In this document: positions 33,841-46,750 of the stretch, piece after piece | Layout of the letters: every line of letters begins with the position of its first letter | How positions within the stretch are numbered: position 1 is the first letter of the stretch | From: Gnetum montanum | Taxonomy: Eukaryota > Streptophyta > Gnetopsida > Gnetales > Gnetaceae | NCBI GenBank assembly: GCA_015680685.1 | Contig: MNCI01005871.1 | Coordinates: forward strand, 183,922 to 247,921 | DNA: 64,000 nt | Direction: 5' to 3' | Program-made: the position numbers and the translations under genes | Notes under the pieces: model-generated | What the model saw: the letters and a program-made list of their open reading frames with translations, nothing else | What the model was told of the DNA's origin: nothing | Databases searched by the model: none

Positions 33841-36630
33841 CTAGACATTTGACTTAGGTGGAGGCGAAAGAACCACAAGCACATGGATAGCATCTCATGT
33901 AGTCACAAGAATGCCTTTAGATCATCCAAGAGAAGATGCTCCTGACCACAGTAATCATGGAGATGAACTTTGGTTAGTCCATGGAATTTGTTCTAGAAGT
34001 AGTAAGGATGCAACTATAAGTGTTACTGGTATGGCCCATACTTTCAAATAGTGGCGAATGGTATTTATGGAAGACTTACCAATTTTCGCACAATAAAGAA
34101 GAGGATGCAACAGTCAACATTGAGAAATTTTCCATATCATATTCAGTCAAAGCAATAGCTGGAGCCCTAAATGTGTCTAAAAGTAGCACATTTATCCACA
34201 AGATCGGACATAGAAACCAAAAAACTATGGTTAAAATGGACATATGGCAAAGAAAAAAAGGAGTATAATGAAGTCACTTTGGAATAGAGAATCTATTTTA
34301 AAAGTGGCAGATATCATCTATTTCCCACAAAGAGATTAAATAGGCTATTCATATATGTAGCCAGAGGAAATGCGATTTTAATGAAAAAACATAATGGAAA
34401 CCTTGCACAACTCTATTTCATGGAGATCCAAAGATGGTTTGAAGAAAAAAGGTAGGGAAGTTGACACTTCAATTTGCTTGCCTAATTAGGAAGTTGTGTA
34501 AATGTGTTGAAATCCTAGGATGCACCAATGACATCCCAAAGAAGGCTCAAAATGCCTCATATGCTGAAATGATCAAGCCAAGACCACCAAAGAAAGATCA
34601 GGTGGAAGAACAAATAAACACTGGGGAAACCACATAGACTACTGTATAACAACAGTGAGTGAGACCTAGTGGTCATTAGCAGAAATAGTAATAGAAATAG
34701 TGCGCACAATAACACCAAAAAGTTCCAACACTATCACTATAGGATTACAAGTCATCCATGAGTCATTTACAACAAACTGTAGAGACTATCAGTTGGGAAA
34801 TACATGAGGAGGCCAACCTCGATAGAGTTATTAATAGTTCCATTCAACCCATAGTTTTCACAAATCCTACAAGTGGATAGATATCATTGTAGTTAGGAGG
34901 AGAGGTCTAATGATCACAACAAATTTTTGTGAATGTTGAATTATTTCAAGTGGTGCTCGAAACTAGAAAAGGAGCCATAATTGTGGTTATGCAACACCAA
35001 GATGTAACAGGGGTAGCAGAAGTGATTACAGATCACATTAAGGAATCCTTTAACATACTTCTTGTGCTACTAGCTGATCTAACTAGAGAAAGGAATGATC
35101 AAATGTTAGTTGGTATCTCAATGACTTTTGTTGATCATGAAGATATGCTAGATAGACTACTATAGATTGGGCAAGCAATGATAACTCTTTTTGACATCCC
35201 ATGTGATGTCACTAAAGTACAGTTAGAGTTAATAATAACTAAGGGTAAGTCAATCATGGTAGAAACTAGGGTAAAGCATGTAGAGAATGAACTTATCAAA
35301 CTACAGGAAGAACTCACAACCTTGAGGGTTGAACATAGAGATCCTACTCAATATGTTATGGCTACCCAGCTAGAGTAATTTAGAATAGAACAAATTAATC
35401 ACTTGATAGAGAAAAATAAGAAGATGGAAAATGAAAAGGAGAAAGTGGTGTGGAATGCCTTTGTAGTAGAAGCACAGACACATGCACATGCTAAGGCACT
35501 CATCGTGGCATAAGAAGAAAATAAAAAACTCGCTACAAATAACACTAGGATAACTAATTTAGAGAAGCAAAAGAATATTTTGAGGAGAGCATCCATCAGT
35601 TGAGAGAGTAATTGATGAGGATCAACCAAGATATGAGCCACTTAGTAAGAGAAAATAGAACCCTCTCAATGGAGAAGGTATACACAATCAAATAGAAATT
35701 AGCTATTGAAATCAGAGCATGGTAGAATAAATCTAAGAAGAATAAAAGGCTCAAGGAACATTTTCGTGATCATGTGGGAATGTATAAATAGATTAATGAG
35801 AAGGATATCCAGATGCAAATTCCCAGATCAATTCCATATCATCATAGAATCCAAATTGGCAACCCATCTTGGATAGTTATGTTTATGTCCACCATGTGGA
35901 GATTAAAAACAAAGACCTATAGATAGAAGACCTAAAAGAATACATGGGGTTGGAAAACCTTTGTTCTGCTAACCTAGCCATGTTAATAGTAGGTAGGTCC
36001 CGAAATGAGCTTTAAAATAAGTAGTAGCCATGTATGCATTATACAAAAAAGAGTTTGTAGATTGAAAAGATGCTCTGTAGAAACTTTAGGTGGCAAACTT
36101 TGACTTATAGGTGGTAAAGGCTAGCTACCAAGGGAAAAAATATGTTGCAACAAACTTGGCCTAAAGATTATCTGATTATCACAAGTTATGCGCCAAGGCC
36201 AAAGCATTTTAAAAAAATAAGAGGTAGTTTATGACATGGTATGTTAAGGCTAACTAGATGTTTCCACAATTGCCATGTCCATGAGATGCACTTGCTCCAT
36301 TACACATTATACAATAGGCATGGATTGTACATGACCTGAGAACAGAGGAGGAGAAATTTCAAGCACTTCTAAATAGATTCAAATTTAAGAAGCCTAATGA
36401 CAAGTGGAAGCAATTGATAGATGAGCCACCATCACCAAGACCTACATCGACTACATCGAGCTTCATAAAGTTCTTTTGTTTGTTTTATTTGTCTCCTCAT
36501 GTCTAGTGTCAATTTTTTAAAACACCACAATAGCATTTAGTGTCATGTAAATCTACCTTCCAATTTTGTAAGGGACTCTATCCTATTTTCGTTTAACTCG
36601 AGCATGAGATTTTAGTTAGTCATAGGGCTA
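33841..36630 (+). pseudogene. Element E internal coding remnant (coiled-coil type)
   Basis: Fragments in several frames lead up to a polypurine tract (TAGTCATAGGGCTA) and a 3' LTR. Early part: GEWYLWKTYQFSHNKEEDA (near 34,050). The middle part is like the 'putative plant transposon protein' regions of Athila-like elements (FACLIRKLCKCVEILG near 34,470-34,520), a weak resemblance. From 34,929 to about 36,470 a long Glu/Lys-rich coiled-coil-like region runs through (HVENELIKLQEELTTLRVEH near 35,277-35,336; then NHLIEKNKKMENEKEKVV), ending KPNDKWKQLIDEPPSPRP near 36,400-36,450. No protease, RT or integrase is seen. Position directly before the 3' LTR fits an accessory or env-position frame. Confidence 0.5.
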
Positions 36631-37506
36631 TGATAAAGTCAAATTTTCGTCGACTACAATATCATGTCTAATATCGTAGACTTAGTATCATAGTACTAGC
36701 TATGTCATCATATATGTGATATCACAGGATATGTGCCAGCCTATAAATATAGCACTTAGACACATGGATTTGTAATAGATTTCATTCCATAGTAGCAAAA
36801 CTCTTTCAATTTGTTTTCATGAAATTTGTCTTTAACACTTAGAAGTGTATGCCCATATTGTGGTGTTAAGTGATTATACGGAGTATTTATTTGAGTGCAT
36901 TATACTTGGACACAATTCATGATCAACAATAAAGATTAAGATTACTTATTATCATTACATCATCCACTCAGTTTTCTTTTTATTTACTTAGAATAATTAT
37001 TCTTGTTTTCCCTACTTAATCATTTACTTTACAAGCACTTTATTTTACATGTGAAAGTAAGCAGTATGGATATGATTGGTTTCGAGTGCTAAGTGCAATT
37101 ATCTAGTAACCCAATAGAGTTATTTCTTGGTATGCCCAACAGTGCTACACTTGGTAATTGCAGTGATGACTACATTAGTTCAAGGCATTCACGAAAAATT
37201 AGGACAAGATATTCATCTTCATAGGATAAAATAAATTCAATTAGTATTTTCCTTAGAATTAGAAGCTAATTTCACTTTACTATAATTACTAGGAGAAATG
37301 GCCTATCAACATCAACATATCATATACCTCATTGTGAGCTAAACTATACATGTAGACTACACTAGCTTCATGTGGAAAGATAACGGTCTCAAACTTAAAC
37401 AAATTACTAGCATATTCACATTGCCTCATCCATGGATTACGATCTAGTTACGTGTGAACACTTGTGACTTTTATGAGTGGTTTTTGGATTACTCTACCAC
37501 TCATCA
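36631..37506 (+). repeat. Element E 3' LTR
   Basis: 876 bp, TGATAAAGTC ... CTACCACTCATCA, preceded by the family-type polypurine tract. It has (A/G)ATATC repeats at 36,660-36,740, CCTATAAATATAGC and an ACAATAAAG region. It is a diverged member of the same LTR family. No 5' partner was found. The following bases are ATATA. Confidence 0.82.
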
Positions 37507-38109
37507 ATATATATTTAAGGCATCTCTTGAAAATTTGTATCATATAATCATTAGTGTAATTTCAGTAAGAATTTGATTTTTTCATTATCAATTCATCAAT
37601 CTTTCATTAATATTCATCAACATCATTCATCATCATTTACTTAATCTTGGAAGTTAAATAGTAAGAATTGGGAAAATTTAATATCTTAATTATAGCACAA
37701 TCATTTCATAATAATTTTTAGTGATTCACAATTTACTAAAAATTTGGAATAAGTAGCTATATGTAACTGAACTTTGAGTTCAATATCTATTATGGATCGG
37801 ATAAAATTAACTCTATAATTTGGTAGATTTTCTCAATCTTGAATTTTTACTAAAATGAATGATAGTAAATGATTAGATCATTTGTCCCCCATCACACAAT
37901 AATTTGATGTGATATTAGATTTATTTGAAAGCTAATATTTTTGGAAAGGCTTAGCTAAAATTTTAGCATAAAAAACTTAACAGATTTTGAGATTTCATCT
38001 ATCAAATTTTTACTACTAGAATTATAACAATTTTTTGATAGATTGGAAAGAACATAATATAACCTTAGTTTCCCTAGAAGTTCAATATCCTAGAAATTGG
38101 AAAAAGTAA
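37507..38109. other. AT-rich intergenic, nothing recognised
   Basis: Low-complexity A/T-rich sequence without open frames of note or recognised repeats. Confidence 0.5.
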
Positions 38110-40058
38110 AAGTATTAAAGATTTTGAATGGGTGGAAGTGTAGGAGACATGTCAGATGGTTTTGGCATGGTTGGACATGGTAGTGTAGGCGACATGGTTA
38201 GTGTGGGTGTGGATCTTGGGGATGACGTTGGTGTTGCAAGAAATGAGGGTGGGGAGTTGGACAAGTTGACTAGAGGGGTGGTTGGGGAGGTGACTGGTGG
38301 ATCTAGTTCACACTCAGAAGGTGGACGTGTGACAGGGTTTAGGGATGGGCATTCTTGGCACCTCGGGGCTAGGGATGTTGAGGAATGTCTATAGATGGCC
38401 AGCTCATTGAGGATCCATATGACACCATATAGTAAGGGTTTACAAATGGTTAAGCAATAGTCTCATTGGTAGGTTTGTGTCTATAGGAATAGCCCCTAGC
38501 TTAGATATGGTCAAAAAGTGGGTTGCCAAATGCTAAGGTTCTTGCTCTATGGAGGCTCATAGCCTTCTTGGAAGTTTGTTTTTCTTTATTTTCCAATCAA
38601 TGTTTGATAGGGAGTGGGTTTTGCTATGGGGTCTATGGTTCTTTGGGACACGGGACTTGGCTTTTAACCCTTGGAGGCTTGGTTCCCATCTTAATCTAAA
38701 CCTACTTTTGTGGCCTCCTATGTGGATTTGGGCATTCAAGATTCTATGGAAAGTCTAAATGACAAACTTTCTTCAAAGTTTTATGAGTTTCTTTTGGGAT
38801 TTCATTTGCTTTGATCAAGCTACTGGCTCTTTGGATTGAATGGGATTTGCCAGATTTTTCATGTGGGCGGTCATTGTCTCCAAGGAGATTTGATCTTAGA
38901 AGTCATCATTGACCTTCCCTTGAGGGAGGACAAGGTGCTTATGAAATTTGAAGATAGGATCAAGGTTCATAAGGTGGCCAAGCCCACAGGGGGCTATGGA
39001 ACTTTTGGTAAGATGGGACATCAGGCTACTAGGTATTGGGTTGGTTAGAATGCACATGACCCCCAAAAAGGTGGTGGGAAGGGGGGAAGCTTAGATGACC
39101 ATTCCCTAGAAGAGGAGGCCTTCATTGGGGCTAGCTTAAGGAGTTGGTCCCAAAGGGGTTTGGATGTGGGGCTCCAAAGGGTTAGTTCTCGGAATGGGGC
39201 TTGCGATTCAGGGGAACCAAGAGCCCATATGGTAGGCCTAGGATGCTCAATGGTAAGTGGAGGCATTGATGATGGAGGACCCGTTCCCATCTATGGAGTA
39301 GCTAAAGACACCACCAAGGTTGTTAAGGTCACAAGGATCGTTGAGGTTACTGAGCTTACCAAAATGCGTTGATTTTATGGGATCTTTGGGTTCATGCATC
39401 AAGGATGACATGGCATCTTTTGTGATGGTTGGAGGTTGTGGGTGGAGTCCCATTCTCTTAGTAGCTGGGTATCAGTGGTGGGGGGTGTGTGTGGGGCTGC
39501 CCTCCCCACCTTGGAGGAAAAGTTTAGTGAGGATGTCATTGTAGAAGCTCCTTTTCTAATTTTGCCAAAAATGAGCAAGGTTGGCCACACCTCAAGGTTA
39601 GTGTTGGAGATTGACTTGTGGGTCTTGTCTTCCCTTAAGACATGAATTGCAAGCTAGAAGTGAGACAATGGGATTTTAGGGTTTGAGCATCCAAAAACCT
39701 CTTAAATTATCTCTTGGTGTTGGGGGGGGGGGGNNNNNNNNNNNNNNNNNNNNNNNNNNNNNNNNNNNNNNTGGGTTATTAGATGCTTTGGTTTTGTGGT
39801 TGTGTGCTTGAATCTTGGGAGAAACGTTTGCCTTTGTTCTTTGGCATTTCTCATTTTGGATTCTTGGAGTTTCTGAATGGGGTTGGTCTCCTGGGTATAA
39901 GGGATTATCGGATTTTCAGTTTTTCTGTATGCCCTTCTAGGTTGTGGGCTAGTTTCTTGGGTATTAGGGACCACATGATTTTTAGTTTTTCTACATGCCC
40001 TTCTGGCCTGCTTTGTACAAATTTTTCTTTTTAATAAATCTTGAACTTTCTTAAAAAA
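38110..40058 (+). pseudogene. LINE (plant L1-type) ORF1 remnant and 3' end
   Basis: GC-richer than its surroundings. Between about 38,450 and 38,820 the frames spell a DUF4283-like domain: SLIGRFVSIGIAPSLDMVKK, then REWVLLWGLWFFGTRDLAF and NPWRLGSHLNLNLLLWPPMW. Near 38,990-39,050 follows the zinc-knuckle-like YGTFGKMGHQATRYWVG, with Tyr in place of two Cys. This pair is typical of ORF1 proteins of plant L1 LINEs, which bind the element RNA. After a sequencing gap (39,734-39,771) the sequence ends with a LINE-like tail (TTTTTAATAAATCTTGAAC, then a short A-run at about 40,052-40,058). ORF2 (endonuclease/RT) is missing, so it is an internally deleted copy. Confidence 0.7.
39734..39771. other. 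38-N gap after a G-run
   Basis: Thirty-eight Ns preceded by a run of 12 Gs, the kind of homopolymer that stops assembly. True length unknown. Confidence 0.95.
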
Positions 40059-43000
40059 ATTATCAAGGATTTATTTATTAGAATGTCTAAAACGTTGCAA
40101 AAAATAGATGAATATAGCTGTGGATATACCAATAGACTAAATGTTTAGAAAGTTGTTCAACCTTTCTACATAGATCCAAGATTTGAAAACATGGTGAAAA
40201 ATATTACTCTTTCAAAGGACATCAACATTTTTAGTATCAATGAATTAGTTACTCAAGTGAGAATCCTACAAATTATGAAGAATAATTGATGAGTGGCGAC
40301 GTACCCCTACACTCAACCATACGAATACGAGCATCTCACGCTCGATCCGGTCGAACTCCAATGACTAAGTGCTTACGCACCTTAGTGGAAAGATTTAATC
40401 AATCATTGTCCTCCCAAACTTACTTGTATTGTCACAGTTGTATGGTTAAGTAAGTTTGAGGTATATGATTTTTATAACTTTTATCTCTTTAAGGTTTTAT
40501 GCTAATAGGAGAAGGTAAGGAGAACTAAGTGACTAACTTTCATTAACTATTCACTAACTAAGCTCTAATAGTCCTGACACCAGTACCCATTCCCCCTTGC
40601 CACACACATCCTGAACTAGTGCAATGCTACTGGGATTACCAAACGCTACTCGTTACTGGGTTACCAAGCGCTACACACATGCTCAAACTGGTCGTATTGA
40701 GTGTACTTAACTAGGAGAGTCAAGGGTTGAGAAAGAGATTAATTAACTAGGAAAGCATTTAAACATTCAACAATAATTAATTACTATTTAGCTTAATCCA
40801 CATGCTGCAAGGTTTATCATAAAGTTCATCTTTATTGTTGTACACAAATGTGTGCTCAAGTACAATTTGCTCGAATAAAGATCCGTTCACTTTAAGATTC
40901 CTATTACGGGCACATGGAAATTATTCTAACTCTAGAATGGTAAAATTGCAAGAGTTTAGCTAAGGTTCTAAGTCTAAGTGCCCAGAACAAGGAAAGCCGC
41001 CTCTTATTTATAGACATTGCGGGGGGCCATGATATCGCGTACTCCATATGACGTACGCGATATCGTGGCTCATTAATAATAAATAATCTAGTAAAGATGA
41101 TCAAGCCTATAGATCTAATCAAAGAGGAATAGGTAAGCAAGGAAGATTCAATTATCAAAATATATATTATGAAATAAACTTAGAAGAAAATGGTGGTTAA
41201 AATACATGAAGAAGGAGAAGAGGTTTAGCTAGAAGAAGAGATAGATTGAATCAATTTGGAAGACAAAGATGAGGTCAAGGGTTAGTACCATATTGCAACT
41301 TCTTTCAAAGGAAAAGGTTATACCATTGACCATTGCTAGACTAGAATCAATTTCAAAAAACACATGGACAAACTTCACAAATAGAACAAGATACTTCCTC
41401 ATTATCTTAGAAAGATACTCAAGAAGAAGAGGTGATAAATTATGTAGCCTTCAATTCAATTAAGGAAATAAAGTAAGATTCTTGGATTGTAGATAATGGG
41501 TATTCCAATCATATGACATCCTACAAAAATTATCTTCTAAATTATAAAAGAAACAATAGTCTTAGCAACATTAAAATTAGAGACAAAAAATATTTAATCA
41601 TAGAGGAAATATCAAATTATATAGTTATATTAAAAATTAGATAACAAGTCATCATTTCCACAATGTATTATATTTCTAATCTTTTCAACCCTCTCATCTT
41701 TGTTCAAGAAGTTTCTAATGGAGGAAAAAGTATTAGTTCTAAAAGTTATTTTTGCATTATCAATGAGCCCAATGGTGAAGAAATTGTGAAAATCAAAGCT
41801 TTGACTAACAAAATATATTGCATTGAATGCGGATATTTTTATAAAAAATGGAGACATCATAAGAAACCATACTACTTAAGAAAAGCATGTCCTTGCAACA
41901 AAAGTTAATCAAGTCCTAAATAAAGATGAAGTCAAGGAAAAGGAGAATGAGGATTTTCAACAAATCTAGACTTTGGCATGGAAGGCTTGGTTACACCTCC
42001 TATTTAAAAATTGAAAGAATAATCAACTAGGAAAAACCTATAGGAATAAAAAATTTAGATATTTCGTAAGAAAAATGTGAGACTTGCATACTAGAAATGC
42101 ACACCAATTCTCCTCAAAACTCTTACATGATAAAGAAGAAGAAATCATTTGATCTTCTATACATAAATCTTGTTGGGCCAATGTCCACTATTTTAATAGA
42201 AGGGGAAAATTATTTCGTAGTCATAATACTCAAGATACACTTAGACTTAAAATTTAAAGCAAAAGGATAAAGCCATCAACTAGTTTGAAACTTTCCACAA
42301 ACTTTGAAAACTCCTTGAATGTCAAAATTAAGGCCATTAGACCAAACAAAGGACATGAATTCATAAATAAATAATTTCATAAGTTCTATAAAGAAGATGA
42401 CATCTTTCATTAGACCACATGTGGATATAGCCCACAATTAAACGGAGCAATTGAAGGAAAGAATAAAATAATATAAGGGATGGCAAGTTGCTTACTAAAG
42501 CATGCCTCACTACCTAACAAATATTGGAGTATGGTCATCATAGTTACTTGTTATATTTCTAATTGTATCATCACCAAAAGCAATGAAGACAAATCTCAAT
42601 ATGAAGTTATATACAACAGAATTCCTAACTTGAGTCCTATGAAAACATTTAGGTGTCATTGCTATGTAAAGATCCCAAACAATTCATTACCAAACTTGAA
42701 GATAGAGGAAAAAATGCATGTTTCTTGGTTATGATTCTTGCACTAGTGAATACAAGTGCTATGATCTAATAAATAAAAAATGAAATGTTTCAAGAGATGT
42801 TATATTTGATGAGACAATGGTTAATAGAAGTGATTTTTTTAAATAACAAGAGAAATTAGACACATATCAAAGTTCAAAACCTTGGGTTCAAAGAAGCCAT
42901 CCTCACACTCAAATGCTAGACACAAATTTTGAAAGGAAAACTACAAGATCTCACAATATTGCAAATATGACATATTCAACAATTTCAAATAAACTAATGA

Positions 43001-43985
43001 ATATTAATGAAACCATGAAATTAAGAGTCTAGAAAGAAGCCATGGACAACAAGTACAATGCCATTCTAAGAAATAACACATGGAGATTAGCAGAGAAACA
43101 AAAAGATAGAAAGATTATGTGTTACAAGTGGCTATATAAAACAAAGTATGATGAGAAATGAGAAGTCACAACATACAAAGTAAGACTTATGATAAGAGGA
43201 TTCAAACAAAAGAAACAACTTGATTATGAATAAATCTTTGCACTTGTGGCCATATTTGAAATCATCAAGCTCATTCTCTCCATAGCAGCACATAAAGATC
43301 TAAAAGTTTATCAAATGGATGTCAACTTAGCATTTCTAAATGAATACATCAAAGAAGAAGAATAAATCTACTAGCTCAAAGGTTGTGTTATCAAAAGAAT
43401 AAAGAACAAAGTGGGCAAACTCAACAAAACTCTATATAGCTTAAAGCATGTACCCAAGGCCTAGTTCTAGAGAATTAAGGACCATCTTATCAGAAGGAAT
43501 AATCAAAATTGCATGTTTGAACCAACACTATATTTCAAGGAAAAAGATGAATTTATTATCATATTATTATATGTAGATCTTTATTGCCACTAATAAAAGG
43601 CTAGTAGAAGATTTCAAGAATGACATGAAAAATGAATTCAAAATGAAGGATCTTGGGGACCTCAAATACTTCCTAGGAATTGCAGTGAACTAGGATAAAG
43701 AGGGAATGAAAATTCATTAAACCAAATACACAAATTTCATCATTGAAAAATTTAATTGAAAGAATGAGAAACCAATTAGCAATCCTTTACCATATAGTTT
43801 AAAGTTATCCAACAAAGATAAGATTCTTATCATAGATGCAACCATGTATAGAACCATGATTGGATCACTTTGGTTTCTCCGCCATAGCAGACTAGATTTA
43901 GAATATGCAATATCATACTTATCTAGTTTCATGCAAGAGCCAAGATAATCTAGTCTTGAAATGAGACATCTCCTCCTATTTTGAC
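40059..43985 (+). mobile_element. Element F: decayed Ty1/copia retrotransposon, interrupted
   Basis: Copia order on the plus strand: Gag (40,060-40,286 and 41,081-41,340), protease, GAG-pre-integrase, integrase, RT. Hallmarks: a Gag knuckle whose second Cys and His are replaced (CNFFQRKGYTIDHC, near 41,295-41,336); DSWIVDNGYSNHMT where the protease DSG is expected (41,479-41,520); integrase end block GAIEGKNK then KHASLPNKYWSMV (42,440-42,540); RT GFKQKKQLDYE (43,199), YQMDVNLAFLNEYIKEEE (43,310-43,363), and the catalytic YVDD reduced to YVD with a frameshift (about 43,570). Many stops and shifts; no LTRs recognised. A solo LTR splits Gag at 40,286. Confidence 0.85.
40287..41075 (-). repeat. 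Solo Athila-like LTR inside element F
   Basis: 789 bp; the plus strand reads TGATGAGTGGCGACGTACCC ... GTGGCTCATTA. Perfect 5-bp duplication ATAAT (40,282-40,286 and 41,076-41,080). The minus-strand TATA box lies near 41,011 (plus TTATTTATAG) and the GATATCGCGTAC...GTACGCGATATC inverted repeat at 41,030-41,066. No internal sequence. Confidence 0.93.
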
Positions 43986-44539
43986 GACCATGTATTGTGG
44001 CAACTACAATTAAAAAGAGTTTTTGTCATTGACATTAACATTTAATCCATGTGTTGCATCCTACAATGTTCACTGGTTCACTGTGCTAAACAACTATCAT
44101 TGCATGTGTAACCGATACAACAAAACATTTTAGTATTGCTATAAATATGCAAGTGCATGGGCAAAATAAATATAGCATTTCCCTTCTCCAATAATAATAA
44201 GATACCTATGAACATGACCTGCTGATAATCTTAATTTTTGGTACTAACATTACCTCCATGCATGATACAAAAAGGTTTTACCAAAATGATGATAACATAC
44301 TGATATGCATGATTTAAGTGATGAAGATGGTTGCACAATCCTTGTTGCTAATAAAGAATGATGTACGGAATATTCAAGAGTCTGAAATTGCAATAGCCAT
44401 GATGTAGTTTACTACCTTAAATGTTTAACAAATACAAATGCAAACATTATTGCAAAGTGTTTGAATCACTGTTACCTTTTAACGGACATAACTCAATGTG
44501 TCACATACCTGATATGCACAAGCACTGAAAGATGTCACA
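43986..44539. other. Intergenic, nothing recognised
   Basis: Moderately AT-rich sequence with no coding match between the end of element F and the first copy of the duplicated segment. The boundary is approximate. Confidence 0.45.
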
Positions 44540-44651
44540 AAATATTTGCATTAAAGGCTGCACTTTATAGACAAAATATTAAATTTAATGTTTGACGGCG
44601 CCGTGAAAGTGGATCAATATATGCATTTTGTGCAATCTTATAAGCAATATT

Positions 44652-44819
44652 AAAAATATTTTTCAACAGAGACCATGAGCATTGCAGACCACGCACCAGC
44701 ACGTCAGCAAGATATTGCTGTAATGAACATTAAATAAAAATATTTTTCAACAGAGACCATGAGCATTGCAGACCACGCACCAGCACGTCAGCAAGATATT
44801 GCTGTAATGAACATTAAAT
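44652..44819. repeat. 84-bp tandem duplication
   Basis: Two adjacent near-identical units, period 84 bp (about 44,652-44,735 and 44,736-44,819), each containing TTTTTCAACAGAGACCATGA and ending in GCTGTAATGAACATTAAAT. Copy 2 of the segment has only a single, diverged version, so this duplication is recent. Confidence 0.9.
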
Positions 44820-45310
44820 TGTTAGTTTTCTAGTATGATTTTGAGTATTGAAATCAAGTCAAAAGATTCTATCATTAAGCAATGCTTAAATTATAAATAA
44901 ACATATGGTAAAGGAAATTCTGGTTGTACATAAGTTTCAGAATATCAAAATTATTGTTTATGCCCTGGATGAACGTGACCTATCCCTACATCAGTGTTAA
45001 GTAGCACATTTAATATTCCATTTTATGTTTTAAGACTTTTATCGTTATTCCCAAGTCCCTGGAGATTTCAAGTAATTTTAAATATTAACAGAAAATTAAG
45101 GCAAACGTAATGATTGCTTCTATATGAATGATAAACACTACTGCTCAATTTTCAGCAACAGAAATGCAACTTATCTGGAATTCTGTAGAAGACGATTGTT
45201 GGTGGTGGATGGATCGAAATGCTCAACTTCAAAGAACGTGATGATCCCTCCAGTAAACATGTATGTTTTAATGCAGCATTCGGATTTCTGCCGTTGCCTC
45301 CTGTCTTCAC

Positions 45311-45402
45311 GTGATTTATCTTGCACAAGTATGTGGCATCATGTACGTAATCTCTTGTGATTTATCTTGCACAGGTGTCAGGCATCATGTAAGTAATCTC
45401 TC
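45311..45402. repeat. 46-bp tandem duplication
   Basis: GTGATTTATCTTGCACA begins at 45,311 and again at 45,357; the two units differ at a few positions. Copy 2 has a single unit (56,629-56,675). Confidence 0.85.
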
Positions 45403-45487
45403 GTAAACCTTCCATCACCCAAAAAGGCCGAAATAAATATTGATTTAAAGAAAACAGCAGACTATCGGGATAGGTAAATAACCATTT

Positions 45488-46350
45488 TCTCGAGCTGAAA
45501 CTGAAATATTTTTATTAAGACCGTCAGAATCTGCTGCACAAAAAAAAATATACAGGGTATGGTATGCAGAGTAAATACTTCACTGATAAAGTTAGTTGGT
45601 ATTATTTTAATTTGTAACAAACTTTGCACTAGAATATAATATTTCAGGAATACGTTATGCTCATCTTCAATTATTATTTAATTTATGTTAATTGCATAAA
45701 TAACATGTTGTTTCTTCTCTTGTAATCTGGACACATCTACCTATTTCAATTTTCAAATAATAGGAGTGCAATCTAGGAATAGATAAATAGAGTGCTTTTT
45801 TGTTGATGTCTACTCTAACGATATTGTTTCTTTCCTGTTGGGGTAGCCAGATGTGCAAAAGTGCTTTATTTTTAATGTTCTTAAGGAGCTATCTTATATC
45901 ACAATGTAGAATGTCTCTCTCAATATTCTATTTTTCAAACCACATCACTCCCTCATTGAACCACCCTTTCTGTTATGTGGCAAGTAAGACTTTCTTGCAA
46001 AATTTAGCTGGTATGCTATAAGAGAGACTTTGCAGATATGCTGCAAATTGACAAAGAGATTATATCTCTAATATTCACCTCAAGAAGCAGCAAATTCTTC
46101 AACCAAAAAATGCTTCTGAACTTGTTCTATTTTTTTATTTTTATTTTTTGAAAATTTGTTGCTAAGTCCAGGACCCCACACTGCACACCCATATAAAAGA
46201 GTTGATTGCAATAGAACAAAATAGGCTCAGATAGTTTCCTTTTGGACGCTTATTTTCTAAATCAAATAATGCTCTTATTGGAAAACTTGCAGTCTTCTGT
46301 TTCATGTCCTTTCTGATAATGAAAGAGTAATCGTGTCACACCATAATTTT
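45488..46350 (-). mobile_element. LINE-derived insertion in copy 1
   Basis: Absent from copy 2, where GGTAAGCATTTTCTAAGCCATCC is continuous (56,745-56,767). In copy 1, CATTTTCT (45,483-45,490) and an ATTTTCTAA stretch (about 46,346) bracket it, an imprecise target duplication. The minus strand of 45,790-46,250 resembles the C-terminal part of a LINE RT protein (QKGWFNEGVMWFEK, then NIERE), like the remnants at 49,120-49,660 and 60,040-60,330. Confidence 0.6.
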
Positions 46351-46684
46351 CTAAAACATCCCAAGGCAAGCAGAAATGAAACAGATCTCCAATAAAACAA
46401 AGAACACCTCTGTAACAGATGACATAGAGTCAGGACAAACTAAAGTTCCTGTGGCGTCAACAGTGCACAAAGGCCCAGATCACAGTATATTACTATAATA
46501 CATTCAAAGCATGCTGCATAGAGAGAGACAGAATCAAAGGCGCAGTTTAACACAGTGAGACAAAGGAGCTTCCAAATGGCCAAATCCAGAGATCCTGACG
46601 CTTGTCAATCAAGTCTGGGACAGATATCTGAGGATTCTATTCCAATGGGTAAGGTTGGGCTATGAATTAAAAGGAATCATGAAA

Positions 46685-46750
46685 CTGCTCTATTCGAAAA
46701 ACAGGTATATCAGATCTCTGCTCTATTCGAAAAACAGGTATATCAGATCT
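46685..46750. repeat. 33-bp tandem duplication
   Basis: CTGCTCTATTCGAAAAACAG starts at 46,685 and again at 46,718; the two units look identical. Not present in copy 2. Confidence 0.9.

Noticed and set aside
38128-38394. Gly/Val/Asp-rich 88-residue frame as a separate gene
   Set aside because: It immediately precedes DUF4283-like and knuckle-like sequence and is best read as the start of a LINE ORF1 remnant.
39702-39974. Open frame across the N gap
   Set aside because: It depends on unknown bases and the G-run; not a real gene.
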